DNA of 64,000 nucleotides, taken from Omphiscola glabra. Its lineage: Eukaryota; Mollusca; Gastropoda; Lymnaeidae. A program made the translations under genes and the position numbers. The notes under the pieces were generated by a model. That model was given only the letters and a program-made list of their open reading frames with translations, had not been told where the DNA came from and ran no database searches. Shown one piece after another: positions 35,393-46,009 of the stretch; position 1 is the first letter of the stretch, and every line of letters begins with the position of its first letter. Location of the stretch: NCBI GenBank assembly GCA_964017045.1, contig OZ024802.1:9002435-9066434 (forward strand). The letters run 5' to 3'.

Positions 35393-35700
35393 TTCCACTA
35401 TAACCGTTACATGGTACGGTCCACAACAATTACATGGTACGGTCCGCTATAACAATCACATGGTACGGTCCGCTATAACAGTTACATGGTACGGTCCACT
35501 ATAACAGTTACATGGTACGGTCCACTATAACAGTTACGTGGTACGGTCCGCTATAACAGTTACATGGTACGGTCCACTATAACAGTTACATGGTACGGTC
35601 CGCTATAACAGTTACATGGTACGGTCCACTATAAAAGTTACATGGTACGGTCCACTATAACAGTTACATGGTACGGTCCACTACAACAGATACAGTTTTA
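35393..35700 (+). repeat. 26-bp minisatellite
   Basis: About 12 copies of ACAGTTACATGGTACGGTCC followed by ACTATA or GCTATA. It directly follows the 19-bp array and ends ~165 bp from the splice donor. Confidence 0.95.
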
Positions 35701-35859
35701 AATTAGTGCCACGGGTAATCATCAGGCCAGAAAGTTATCATCATTTGCAATCAGTTACTCACAGTTACTCATTATATTTAACATTGGTTAAAGAAATGGA
35801 ACAGGGCTGAAGAAACAGATCATTTGCTATCATCAAAAGACACACAAACACACACCAAG

Positions 35860-35865
35860 ACTCAC
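35860..35865 (-). other. Splice donor (GTGAGT) of the GABBR2-like exon
   Basis: On the minus strand the coding sequence reads ACA CGG and then GTGAGT, a strong match to the metazoan 5' splice-site consensus. It cuts in phase 0 after Arg384, just past the NDT motif. In GABA-B2 proteins the next residue is a conserved Cys, so exon 2 should begin with a codon for Cys or close to it. Confidence 0.85.
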
Positions 35866-37017
35866 CCGTGTGTCGTTGTACGCCATTTTAAGTGTGTACT
35901 TCCGGTTGATGCGCGTGTCATTGTTGACGTGATCCAAGGCGATGCGCACCGCTGGGAGGACTCCGCGACCGACTGAACCGGCTGGAATGTCCTCCGACCA
36001 CGGGAACAAACCGGCGATGTAGATGACCGGTTTTTCTTCCGGCGGCCGGAGTCCGTCCACGCCCGTCGTAGAGGAGTGGACATTGCCGTTAGTGACGTCC
36101 GGCGACGCTAGGTCGGTGCGGGCGGCGTCAGGCCATGTCGATTCTGTGGGTGTAGGGTCAATGCTGACTTCCGGTGATGGTCGTCCATCTTGTCCTGTAT
36201 CATCGTAAGGGGTGTGATCTATTGAATGGGGCGGGGTGTGTGTGGGCGATGCACTGTCACTCAAGCCAGGAGTAACATTCGAAGTTTTATCATTCGTCGA
36301 ATGTGAATGGTGGATGGAGGGTGACGTTGTCTCAGGAAGAGGCGATTCCGGGATGTCTGTACTGGAAGACGTAGAGCTAAAAGTAACCACTGGGTCCGGC
36401 CCACCGAGTTGGTCTACGGCCTTGGGACTGGGGATCTCATAGTCGACATTATCTGCCTCCGGTGGGTTCTTGGGAACAGCTTCGTACGATGGCTCGCCTA
36501 TCTTTTCTCCTTTCCCGAAGTAACTCTGTTCACTCCAAGGCCTGGGATACGACTGGTCGGCATCTTGGCTATCTCCGTCCATGTCACCGTTTGAGTCAGT
36601 TTGAGAACCCGTGGCTTGCTCTGACATGGCAGACAGGACCAGCACAAACACTATACAGCATTTAAGTGTTGTAATCGGGTGGATCGCAGTACATGGTACA
36701 GGAGATATTGATTTAGAGCTCGTCCCAATTCTATTAGGATATAAAAGAACAGATTTCGATAGCTCAGCTTTGCGATATTCTCCGGTCCCTTTCTTGGCCA
36801 TTTCAAATTCAAAATTAACAAAGTGCGATTCTATAACATCCCTTTCAGCGTCATTTTCCACATCGTATTCAACATTTCGAGGTGGTCCGAATTCATCGCG
36901 AAGTCGCGAATCATTTGCTACGACGCGAGATCTACAGCTGCAGACACCGGTGTCTGACATATCATCTAGGAGCAGCTCGCGCACAGACATAGCAGAGGCA
37001 GCTGGTACGTTGTTCAT
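35866..37017 (-). CDS. GABBR2: GABA-B receptor subunit 2-like, 5' coding exon (partial)
   Basis: This exon encodes 384 residues of a class C G-protein-coupled receptor that should sit in the neuronal plasma membrane and pair with a GABA-B1 subunit. The call rests on residues ~331-384. There the motifs IYIAGLFPW, GRGVLPAVRIALDHVN and YTLKMAYNDT match, by recall, the first strand and helix of the venus-flytrap domain of insect and vertebrate GABA-B subunit 2; the GRGVLP block separates it from subunit 1. Residues ~119-130 (CCIVFVLVLSA) are a hydrophobic segment. Residues ~139-325 are a low-complexity Ser/Thr/Pro/Asp linker. N-glycosylation sequons occur at N247, N366 and N381. An in-frame TAG lies four codons upstream of the ATG at 37017, but Met20 and Met73 are alternative starts. 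The open frame runs ten codons past the donor into the intron, as expected for read-through. The plus-strand frames over this exon are shadows. The rest of the receptor is not visible in the window. Confidence 0.85.
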
Positions 37018-37167
37018 GATGTCACGCTACGATTGACATCAACGTATGTGCGGGTGTCAAGAAAATCATGTCAGCCACTGGTGGGAAGTGATGCAATTCG
37101 GATTCAAGCAGACGCCGCCCATGATGTCACGTGGTTCCTTGAGAAGAACTTCCCACCGACGACGTCA
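37017..37167. promoter_or_regulatory. CRE-like and E-box motifs upstream of the receptor ATG
   Basis: Within 150 bp upstream of the start codon are two TGATGTCA sites (37017-37024 and 37122-37129). The second runs into a CACGTG E-box (37128-37133). A CGACGTCA site follows (37160-37167). All are one base from the palindromic CRE, TGACGTCA. An AT-rich TATA-like stretch lies near 37330-37345. CREB/ATF or bHLH control is an inference from motif clustering only. Confidence 0.3.
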
Positions 37168-37779
37168 TGGGGAATTTCTGCAATCAGTAATCGGGAATAT
37201 CGGCAATCAGTCGCTTGCAATGTACTTTAACGCAACTGATTCTTTAAACCGTGCTGCCACACATTTATGGCCTCCATAAACAGCATCTCATAGCGTTTTG
37301 AGCAGACGTGAACGAAGATCTGAGGAAAGAACAATATATATTTATTCCTTTTTAAAAAAAAACATTGACCTTAAATTTACAATTTCAGGCCAATTTTTAA
37401 AAAAATCCTCTTCCCCCCCCCCCCCTTTTTTTTTTCCAGAAAAAAATTAATTTAGCCAGCTTTTCAAAAGTTTTTTTTATTAAATATTTATCCAAGTTTT
37501 TAACATCAATAATAGGACATAACTGTTTAGGCATATAACTCTCTATGCACATAACTCTCTATACACATAACTCTCTAAGCACGGTCTATTCAATTAAATT
37601 AAATCATTTTGGAAGCCATTATTATTTTTTTTTAATTCATTTTTTAAAATTCATCTTTTATATTTAATACATTGGGGAAATTCTGTGTTTAATGCTCCCG
37701 GCATTTTTGTACGGGTAACACGGCTAGTATTTAACTCGGCCTGCATGCTTCTATAGCTTAAATTCTTATGGATTTGACA
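37168..37779. other. 5' flank of the receptor exon, AT-rich
   Basis: Homopolymer T/A runs and a C13-like run lie near 37405-37420. Apart from the regulatory motifs and the Helitron-like end noted separately, nothing was recognised. Confidence 0.4.
37490..37727 (+). mobile_element. Possible Helitron-type 3' terminus
   Basis: A short hairpin (CCCG...CGGG, 37698-37714) is followed by TAACACGG and then CTAG at 37724-37727 before a T, as in Helitron 3' ends. Three ~17-bp ATAACTCTCTA repeats lie at 37540-37585. The 5' terminus is not identified and the left boundary is a guess. Confidence 0.3.
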
Positions 37780-38030
37780 ACATATCCTCATTAGAGTCGT
37801 CAAGGGATGCTTACATAATCATGGGACAACATATCCTTATTAGAGTTGTCAAGGGATGCTTACATAATCATGGGACAACATATCCTCATTAGAGTCGTCA
37901 AGGGATGCTTACATAGTCATGGGACAACATATCCTCATTAGAGTCGTCAAGGGATGCTTACATAGTCATGGGACAACATATCCTTATTAGAGTCGTCAAG
38001 GGATGCTTACATAGTCATGGGACAACGTCT
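37780..38030 (+). repeat. 49-bp minisatellite
   Basis: Five copies of GGGACAACATATCCTCATTA followed by GAGTCGTCAAGGGATGCTTA. Confidence 0.93.
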
Positions 38031-38607
38031 TTTTCTGAGGATTTCAGCGTTATTTTTATTTGTTTGATTTTGAAATGCTGGACGGTGAAATCAATTGAAA
38101 TGACTGCTATGACGTGATCGGGTGGGATTTGGCAAACGGGTTTAGCATTTGAGCATTGCTCCCTCCTCACAGGATGAGACACATCATGCAATGAACAGAC
38201 ATCATGATCAAGAAGAAGTTTTTTTTTTTTTAAAAAGTAGAATACTGATTAAATATGCTAAGATGTGTTTCCATAACATTTGAAATTAAAACCCAGACTT
38301 TATTACATCTCCAACGCCTCAGACACAGAGACCACCCCACACCTTAACCCTTCTCCCACGCCTACCCCTTCCCTCACACTTCCCCCCTTCCTTCACTCCT
38401 CAATCCTTCTCCGACACCTCATCCCATCCCTCAAACGTCTCCCCACTCTCCCGCACCTCACCAGCCCCCCCCAGCCCCCATATGCATTTTAGTTGTTTTT
38501 TTTAAAGCAAAATTCTTAATTATATTTGTTTTACATGCTGGTTCCGATATTTATTTTGTAATGTATGCTTCCAGCAGATTTTTTAGCCAAGTTTTGAACT
38601 TCTCGAA
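38031..38607. other. Unique DNA, partly C-rich
   Basis: A pyrimidine-rich stretch at 38325-38480 gives a spurious Pro/Ser/Thr frame. No gene was seen. Confidence 0.4.
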
Positions 38608-38805
38608 CAGTGGTTCTCAACCTTCCTAATGCCGCGACCCTTTAAAACAGTTGCCCGTGTTGTGGCGACCCCCAACCACAAGATTATTTTCGTTGCTACT
38701 TCATAACTGTAGAGTGCAAGCGTTTTTCGATGGTCTTAGGCGACCCCTGAGGAATGATGGTTCGACCCCTCAGAGGGGTCGCGACCCATAGGTTGAGAAC
38801 CGCTG
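38608..38805 (-). mobile_element. SPIN-like hAT MITE, copy 2
   Basis: A 198-bp copy in the opposite orientation, beginning CAGTGGTTCTCAACC and ending GGTTGAGAACCGCTG. The same internal landmarks are present (GACCCCCAACCACAA, CGATGGTCTTAGG). Flanks TTCTCGAA and TTCACGAA match 7/8 as a target-site duplication. It is non-autonomous and has diverged from the other two copies. Confidence 0.85.
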
Positions 38806-39129
38806 TTCACGAACATGTCGAGTTTTATGAAGATATTCTCCGATACAAAACATCTCATTTATTTGGAGTTGCTTGGGACTGCATTTTGATGAGAGATATT
38901 ATAGTAAAACTTGTACAAGATTCTATTCCGTCAATCGAAATCCCCTTTAACTCTATCGTGCTTCTTTTGTGATGACAAGCTCATAAAAAAAATTTTTAAT
39001 CAATTCTTTTGACATTTGATCTTTGAGAAGAGATCAGAAAAAAATGTCATTTTAATGGATTAGATGTTTGTCAGGTAAAAAAGACAACTGATATTGCACC
39101 ATCGGCTCACGATGGACATTTGTCTAACT

Positions 39130-39510
39130 GAGGCTACCTACATAAATGCTACAGGTCAAACAAGTTTACCATAGTGTCCTAATGGGGCTACCTACAAAAT
39201 TACTATCGGTAAAACAAGATTACCATAATTCCCAATGTCGCTACCTACAAACATGCTACCGGTCAAACAAGATTACCATAATGTCTTAATGTCGCTACCT
39301 ACAAACATGCTACCGGTCAAACAAGATTAACATATTGTCCCATTGAGGCTACCTACAAAAATGCTACCTGTCAAAAAAGATTACCATATTGTGCAAATGA
39401 GGCTACCTATAAACAGGCTACCGATCAAACAACAGTACCCTATTTTCCACACAAGGCTAACCCCAAATATGCTATCCGCTAAACAAGTATTCCATAGTGT
39501 TCACATCGCT
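39130..39510 (+). repeat. ~53-bp degenerate minisatellite
   Basis: About seven diverged copies of GGCTACCTACAAACATGCTA followed by CCGGTCAAACAAGATTACCA. Confidence 0.88.
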
Positions 39511-40069
39511 CAAATAAACATCCCAAACTAGTTTTCGAAATACTATTTTCTTTTGCGCACAATTTTTTTGTTCTGATTTCAATTTTTTCTTTTTTTTTTT
39601 AAAGGTCCTCATTCCTTTTCAATTCCACGAGCTCTCCTGTTTAAGAAAAGAAGAAAATGTTGGCGGTTATTTCTATTCTCCGTGTTAGCCTGACACTGTG
39701 ATCCCAGGGACTTCTTTCTTTTTTACCGAGCTATTCCTTGGAAGCGCATTGATTTTGGCAGGCCTTTTTTTCGGGGATGTAAAAATATGGCAATAAAAAA
39801 GGGGCTTACACCGTCTTTTGGGGGTGTTGACAGAAAAATCCAAGGGCTGCGTTTTCAATGATTCCTATCACAGCTAACAGTAAGCCTGCAGCAGGCATGT
39901 CACACATCCGTGAAGAAATCAGAGAAAAAGGTAGACGTAAGATGTATAAGAGATGGATTGTGACGTACACGCGTTGACGTCTGACGTGCTGCCGCTTGGA
40001 CGGACTGAGAAAATATTGGTAGATCGAGCGGCTTGAAGTCAGTGATCGACATCAGAAAACCGAAGTGAG
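39511..40069. other. Unique DNA, no gene seen
   Basis: T-rich homopolymers. No coding region was recognised. Confidence 0.4.
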
Positions 40070-40222
40070 ACCACCGTGGACAGGGGCTGTAAAATGTCCT
40101 GACCATGGACAGGGGGTTGTAAAATGTCCTGACCATGGACAGGGGGTTGTAAAATGTCCTGACCGTGGACAGGGGGTTGTGAAATGTCCTGACCGTGGAC
40201 AGGGGTTGTAAAATGTCCTGAA
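40070..40222 (+). repeat. 30-bp minisatellite
   Basis: Five copies of GGACAGGGGGTTGTAAAATG followed by TCCTGACCAT. Confidence 0.92.
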
Positions 40223-40525
40223 TCTGTAGGCTCTGTGTTTTTCATAGGACAATTTTTCTTGCGTTCGAAACTCCAGCCGAACTCACACTTCGGACATTTC
40301 CTCTTCTCTGCAGTCTTACCCTACACCACTCATACCCCCTTCCCCCCCCCCCCGGACAACAGTCATCTCTTACACCAGTCATCTCCACCTCCCCACACAC
40401 GAGGTAGAGGGTTGATAAACAGGATCCGTGTCTTGTGTGTGGCAGGGGGGTGAGGAATGAGACAGCCAAAGGGAAAGTCAGAGCACCACGACAGCACCAC
40501 GACAGCACCAAACCTTCTCTCCGTT
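40223..40525. other. Unique DNA with a C-run
   Basis: A C12 run lies near 40340-40351, with CATCTC and CACCACGACAG short duplications. No gene was seen. Confidence 0.4.
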
Positions 40526-40690
40526 TCGCCCAATACATGGTGTGTTTAGCCCAATACATGGTGTGTTTCGCCCAATACATAGTGTGTTTCGCCCAATACA
40601 TGGTGTGTTTCGCCCAATACATGGTGTGTTTAGCCCAATACATGGTGTGTTTCGCACAATACATGGTGTGTTTCGCCCACTACATGATGT
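40526..40690 (+). repeat. 21-bp minisatellite
   Basis: Eight copies of CCAATACATGGTGTGTTTCGC with TAGC variants. The 7-codon period yields open frames on both strands. Confidence 0.94.
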
Positions 40691-41504
40691 GTTTCTCCAA
40701 ATTTTGTTGCTTTTAATTTTACTTCTGATTTCCCAAAAAAAAATTATTTGTTATAGCTATGTATGGCAAAATGTTGTAAAGGTAATTGATTAATTGGCTG
40801 ATTGATTTGTTTGATTGATTGAATGATTCATTATAGATTGTTTGCCGTTGAAACTACTTTCAAACATGCTCATCATAATTTCCGGCACAATCCTTTACGA
40901 AATATTGCCATTGCATCACATTGAATGTTAAAATTTAATTTTCTATCACATTTCAAAAAAAAAATCTAATTTATTTTTATTAATACCCCGCCACGAGCCC
41001 TGGGTGTCGACAAACGAGGGGAAGGGGGGGGCGGCAAGTCACGTGAACTCACATGACCCCCCAAATGTGACCTCACAGTCGAGTCGGAATGGGGAAATCA
41101 CTGGGGAGCACACTGTTGGAATCAAACGGACACAACGCTTGGGAGGGTGTGGGATGGGGGATGTATGTATGCTAGGGGGATGTGAGATGGGGGAGGTATG
41201 TGTGCTAGGGAAGGTGTGGTGTAATGTTATTGCTTCGAATAAGACGAGCGGTTTAAAAGAGGATGAGGATTTGGCACGGATGTATTTCATATTTCATTTG
41301 TTTATCTCGGGTGAAACTAACCACTTTCTTTCTCTGGGTGGGGTTTGCAATGGGAAACGTCGGTCCCATTCTAAAAAGTGGGATGAGTTCCGAAATGAGG
41401 GGAGTATGTTCACAAAATAATATGAATTTCTTAGCCTGCATGCATGAGGGAGAACCTGCGTCATTATATCGGTGTACTGTACTTAACTGCTTGATGCTCT
41501 AAGA
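40691..41504. other. Unique DNA with a G-rich short repeat
   Basis: 41145-41215 has three GGGATGTATGTGTGCTAGG-like copies. A 138-codon plus frame at 41004-41420 spans this without any recognisable domain; I treat it as non-coding. Confidence 0.45.
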
Positions 41505-41701
41505 CAGTGGTTCTCAACCTTTCTAATGCCGCGACCCTTTAATACAGTTCTTATGTTGTGGCGACCCCCAACCACAAAATTATTTTCTTTAGTACTTCAT
41601 ACTTGCATAGTATATGTGTTTTCCGATGGTCTTAGGTGACCCCTGAGAAAGGGTCGTTTGACCCCCAAAAGGGGTCGCGACCCACTGGTTGAGAACTGCT
41701 G
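41505..41701 (-). mobile_element. SPIN-like hAT MITE, copy 3, perfect 8-bp duplication
   Basis: A 197-bp copy beginning CAGTGGTTCTCAACC and ending GGTTGAGAACTGCTG. It is flanked on both sides by CTCTAAGA (41497-41504 and 41702-41709), a perfect 8-bp target duplication that resembles the TCTAGA-centred preference of this hAT group. The intact duplication suggests the youngest, or best preserved, of the three copies. Confidence 0.9.
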
Positions 41702-41709
41702 CTCTAAGA

Positions 41710-42628
41710 CACGGCAGCACGCTTAGTACAAGAGACTTTCGTGACGCTGGCATCACATGGTACTCAAACATTAACTGATACGTTGTGGACATTTCAGCTA
41801 TTTAGAAGTTATATAAGAGACAAAGAAAGATGTGATGTCAATGAAGCATATGTATACTGACTAAAGTAGTATGTCTAGAGCATTGGTGGTCTGGACGTCC
41901 AGCAGTGTTTCTTTCAGGCATCTCTCAAAGGCGGGGCGGGTGGGGGGCACTCCCCGCAGCAAAATGTGTACAACAAGACGAAAGTATACTTTATAAATAA
42001 AAAACCAATTTGTCCTTTTGTAAACAATCTTAAAACGAATAGTAACTGGTGCCATTAACCGATTACAATTCGTGGAGTCTATGAAATATCGATAAAGTCG
42101 ATACATTTGATGATCGGTATATTTAAGGCAAAACTTGTTAGAGGCTCACAGAATTCGTTTACAAATATCGCATTTTTTCTAAAATTGACCACGCGCCCGA
42201 TTATGAGCCGAAGTTTTACTTCCTGATATTCCCATAGATCGGTATTTTTATTGATTGATTTGTTTTCAACTTCACAAGTTCAAAGACGTTTTTAACACGG
42301 TATTAAACTATCTTTACACCAATATCGAGGTCTATAATTTTAATATAGTTCTTAACAAGAATCAATCATGCGCAATCTGTTTTCAAATTATATTTCGTAA
42401 CAAAAGACTGACTTTTAAAGTAAGGATAGGCTTAAGTTTACATTTTTTAAAAATTATATTAACATATTTTCAATGTATCGGACACCATTCACTTTGAGCT
42501 AGAAAGAAAGAGATACACATTTTGAAGAAAAAAAAATTTTTTTAACCAAAAAGTAAGAATTTCAGGTCGCATACAAACAGCGCCCGTTTCATCAATTATT
42601 TAATCATGTCGAAAGCGTTTATGTTTTC
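41710..42628. other. Unique AT-rich DNA
   Basis: No gene or repeat was recognised. The ~80-codon frames on each strand have no family resemblance that I can see. Confidence 0.4.
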
Positions 42629-42636
42629 CTTATATG

Positions 42637-42784
42637 CAGCGGTGGTTTGGAGCCGGTTCGGTCAGGTTCGTGCGAACCGTTTGTTCAAAAATAAATATGC
42701 CTAAAATCAAGTACTAATTTTTAAAAAAATCAAAATTTATATTAACTGCGAACCCTTTGTTACGAATTTGGCACTACACCGCTG
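42637..42784. mobile_element. hAT-like MITE, 148 bp, perfect 8-bp duplication
   Basis: It begins CAGCGGTGGTTTGG and ends CACTACACCGCTG. CTTATATG flanks it exactly on both sides (42629-42636 and 42785-42792). Eight-base duplications and CAG...CTG ends place it in the hAT superfamily; I do not recognise the family. It has no coding capacity. Confidence 0.85.
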
Positions 42785-42792
42785 CTTATATG

Positions 42793-43186
42793 TGCTACTT
42801 TTGTTACAAAGGTTCTTGAATAACAGTTTTTATTTTTATTTTTTTTAATTCTTACCCTATATTTATAAGTTTCCCAACTGATTTCTCTTTTTCATATTAC
42901 AATAACAAACAATGTGCACCACCTATTTGCACGCATTATTTTTTAAATTATTTTATTTTATATGAGAATCCAGGAGAAAGTTAACAAATAAATTTTTTTA
43001 AAGTGAAATAGCATTTCGATGTTTATGCCGAATCAATTATTTGAGGTGACTCCACAAACCCTACTTTCGCATTTCCTTTCACGATAAAAAAAATTCTACA
43101 GTTGTCCGAAAATGCCGCCACTCGATAAAATTAAAAATTGACACCTTAGTGGACGACCCCCTTTGCCTCCCTTTCTACGCCTATGT
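42793..43186. other. Unique AT-rich DNA between hAT elements
   Basis: The right end (43145-43185) may be a truncated hAT 3' end. Otherwise nothing was seen. Confidence 0.4.
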
Positions 43187-43346
43187 CAGAGGTGTAGCTA
43201 GAGTGTTTGACACATGGGGATTATATTCACTTTTATGCTCCCCCACCCACTATGAAAAAAAAATATTTGTATCCGTTAAATAACACCAAAGCTGGTCTGG
43301 TGCCCTGTGACATATGCTCCTCTGTCCCTCTTCAGCTACGCATCTG
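43187..43346. mobile_element. hAT-like MITE with CAGAGGTGTAGC termini, copy B
   Basis: A 160-bp relative of the element at 22383, with CAGAGGTGTAGCTAGAGTG at the left and AGCTACGCATCTG at the right. Just upstream, 43145-43185 ends CTACGCCTATG and looks like the 3' end of another, truncated copy. No target duplication is visible. Confidence 0.65.
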
Positions 43347-43572
43347 GCCCCTGGCACCCCCCCCCTCCCCCACCGAAATCTGAATAGCCACCCCCCTTCC
43401 CCGGAAGACATTTTCTGAAAGAAAGAAGACAGGCGTAGAGTTTGAGAGTAAGATCTTGAAGCTGATACAATGTGTGAACTTGATGGGATTATATTCATGA
43501 CGCCCCGCACTCACAAATTGTGTGATAATCATTGTGGCACTGTGTAAAGATACTTTGTTATGTATTCAGTCG

Positions 43573-44600
43573 GCAATAGACCAACGGTCACACAGTGGTA
43601 GGAAATGAACAACGGTCAACGCTTGGTAAGGCAATGGACCAACGGTCAACACAGGGGTAGGCAATAGACCAACGGTCACACAGTGGTAGGAAATGAACAA
43701 CGGTCAACGCTTGGTAAGGCAATGGACCAACGGTCAACACAGAGGTAGGCAATAGACCAACGGTCAACACAGGGGTAGGCAATAGATCATCGGTCAACAC
43801 AGGGGTAGGCAATGGACCAACGGTCAACACAGGGGTAGGCAATAGACCATCGGTCAACACAGGGGTAGGAAATAGACCATCGGTCAACACAGGGGTAGGA
43901 AATAGACCAACGGTCAACACAGGGGTAGGCAATAGACCAACGGTCAACACAGGGGTAGGCAATAGACCAACGGTCAACACAGGGGTAGGCAATAGACCAT
44001 CGGTCAACATAGGGGTAGGCAATGGATCAACGGTCAACACAAGGGTAGGCAATAGACCATCGGTCAACACAGGGGTAGGCAATAGACCATCGGTCAACAC
44101 AGGGGTAGGCAACAGACCAACGGTCAACACAGGGGTAGGCAATAGACCAACGGTCAACACAGGGGTAGGCAATAGACCAACGGTCAACACAGGGGTAGGC
44201 AATAGACCATCGGTCAACACAGGGGTAGGCAATAGACCAACGGTCCACACAGGAGTAAGAAATAGACCTATGGTCAACACTGGAGTAGGCACCAGAAAAA
44301 CGGTCAACACAGGAGTAGGAAATAGACCTATGGTCAACACAGGAGTAGGCACCAGAAAAACGGTCAACACAGGGGTAGGCACCAGAAAAACGGTCAACAC
44401 AGGGGTAGGCACCAGAAAAACGGTTAACACAGGGGTAGGCACCAGAAAAACGGTCAACACAGGAGTAGGAAATAGACATATGGTCAACACAGGAGTAGGC
44501 ACCAGATAAACGGTCAACACAGGGGTAGGCACCAGAAAAACGATCAACGCAGAGGTAGGCACCAGAAAAACGGTCAACACAGGGATAGGCAATAGAAAAA
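43573..44600 (+). repeat. 30-bp minisatellite with 89-bp higher-order units at its left end
   Basis: About 34 copies of ACGGTCAACACAGGGGTAGG followed by CAATAGACCA (left half) or CACCAGAAAA (right half). The first ~180 bp form two three-unit blocks with CACAGTGGTAGGAAATGAAC. The 334-codon minus frame (LPTPVLTVGL-type) and the others are read-through. Confidence 0.96.
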
Positions 44601-44644
44601 CCGTCTAAATAGGTTCTGCAAAGTTTAGTACCAGCGCAACAAGT

Positions 44645-45110
44645 AACACTATCACCGACACTGACATGACATCTTCAGTGTCAGACCGTTGACATGTTGA
44701 CAGGACACTGACATGACATCTTAAGAGTCAGACCGTTGACATGTTGACAGGACACTGACATGACATCTTCAGAGTCAGACCGTTGACATGTTGACAGGAC
44801 ACTGACATGACATCTTCAGAGTCAGGCCGTTGACATTTTGACAGGACCCTGACATGACATCTTCAGAGTCAGACCGTTGACAGGACACTGACATGACATC
44901 TTCAGAGTCAGACCGTTGACATGTTGACAGGACCCTGACATGACATCTTCAGAGTCAGACCGTTGACATGTTGACAGGACCCTGACATGACATCTTCAGA
45001 GTCAGACCGTTGACATATTGACAGGACCCTGACATGACATCTTCAGTGTCAGACCGTTGACATGTTGACAGGACACTGGCATGACATCGTCAGTGTTGTG
45101 ACCGTTAAAA
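44645..45110 (+). repeat. 47-bp minisatellite
   Basis: About ten copies of GACATGTTGACAGGACACTG followed by ACATGACATCTTCAGAGTCA. One unit near 44880 lacks the TGACATGT part. Confidence 0.94.
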
Positions 45111-45480
45111 TGTTGAGTTGCAAAAAATAAGTGTCGTGCTTAAGACGGAGGCTGTTTGAAGATGTTACTCCACTAAGCCAATCGGTCAACCAGCAGTCCA
45201 GACAGTCAACAGAGGCGTTGCTAAGTAATACTTGACAGTTCGTCTTCGCCACTGGCGTTTGGCGTTAAGAGGATCGGCTGCAGGTAATAGAAATTATAAA
45301 TATCCATTACGCGGGTAAATAGTAGTGTTGGGGAAATGTCAACTGAAGATCATTTTGTTTGGGTACTTTGTGCGAGGAAGAATGGTGGAGGGATAGAGAG
45401 AGACAGTTAGAGGGATAGAGAGAAAGGCATATAGAGAGATAGAGTGCGCGTGACTTTATTTATTTAATCCTTTATTTAAA
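45111..45480. other. Unique DNA, no gene seen
   Basis: A short AGAGGGATAGAGAGA purine repeat lies at 45390-45440. Confidence 0.4.
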
Positions 45481-45855
45481 CTTCGCTCTTGTTCGTGGTC
45501 GGCTGGGTGGCGGACTGGGAAATTCTTCGGATGGCTAATTGACCCACTACCCGTCAGTCCATCGAGCTGAAACGGGGCACATAGACTCCTTGCCGATGAC
45601 AACACCTTCTGTCAAATTTTCAGTCATAACCCGAACTCTCTATCCCGATAACTGCGATAAATGAGATTATTATTTTATTTTAAATATCACAAGTGCGTTT
45701 GGTGTGTAATATTTTCTTTCTTTTTTTTTTCTTTCTGAAATAGTTTGTGAAATAAATCTGCGATTGAAAACTTGGTGGGTCATTAGAATATTAGTATAGG
45801 TGAGGGGAGTGAACAAAATGTGCGGTTGCGAGCCTTGGAAGGGAGGGGGGCGACT
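45481..45855 (+). repeat. Dispersed repeat family 1, copy c
   Basis: Collinear with copy b: CTTGTTCGTGG, GAGCTGAAACGGGGCACATAG, CAAGTGCGTTTGGTG, GTGAAATAAATCTGCG, AAAATGTGCGGTTGCGAGCC. Internal differences and deletions show that the copies are old. Confidence 0.75.
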
Positions 45856-46009
45856 AATTTGGGATTCTTATAATGTGGTGTATTATATGGATGAACTGTT
45901 TCAGCAAGACTACTGACCTAAACGTAGTTCAGATTTTGACTTGAGGTGAATGAACAAGGTCTATTTTAAAATGACTGGAGCCCAAGGGAATGTTGAATGC
46001 AAGGAATGA

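Noticed and set aside
36023..37279. Plus-strand frames of 60-141 codons over the receptor exon
   Set aside because: They are antisense shadows of the GABBR2-like exon; only the minus frame shows family motifs and a correct splice donor.
41004..41420. 138-codon plus frame with GGCGMGDVC-like repeats
   Set aside because: Part of it is a short G-rich tandem repeat and the rest has no family resemblance.
43588..44592. 334-codon minus frame with Pro/Leu-rich repeats, membrane-protein-like
   Set aside because: Hydrophobicity comes from the 30-bp unit. Other frames over the same array are equally open.
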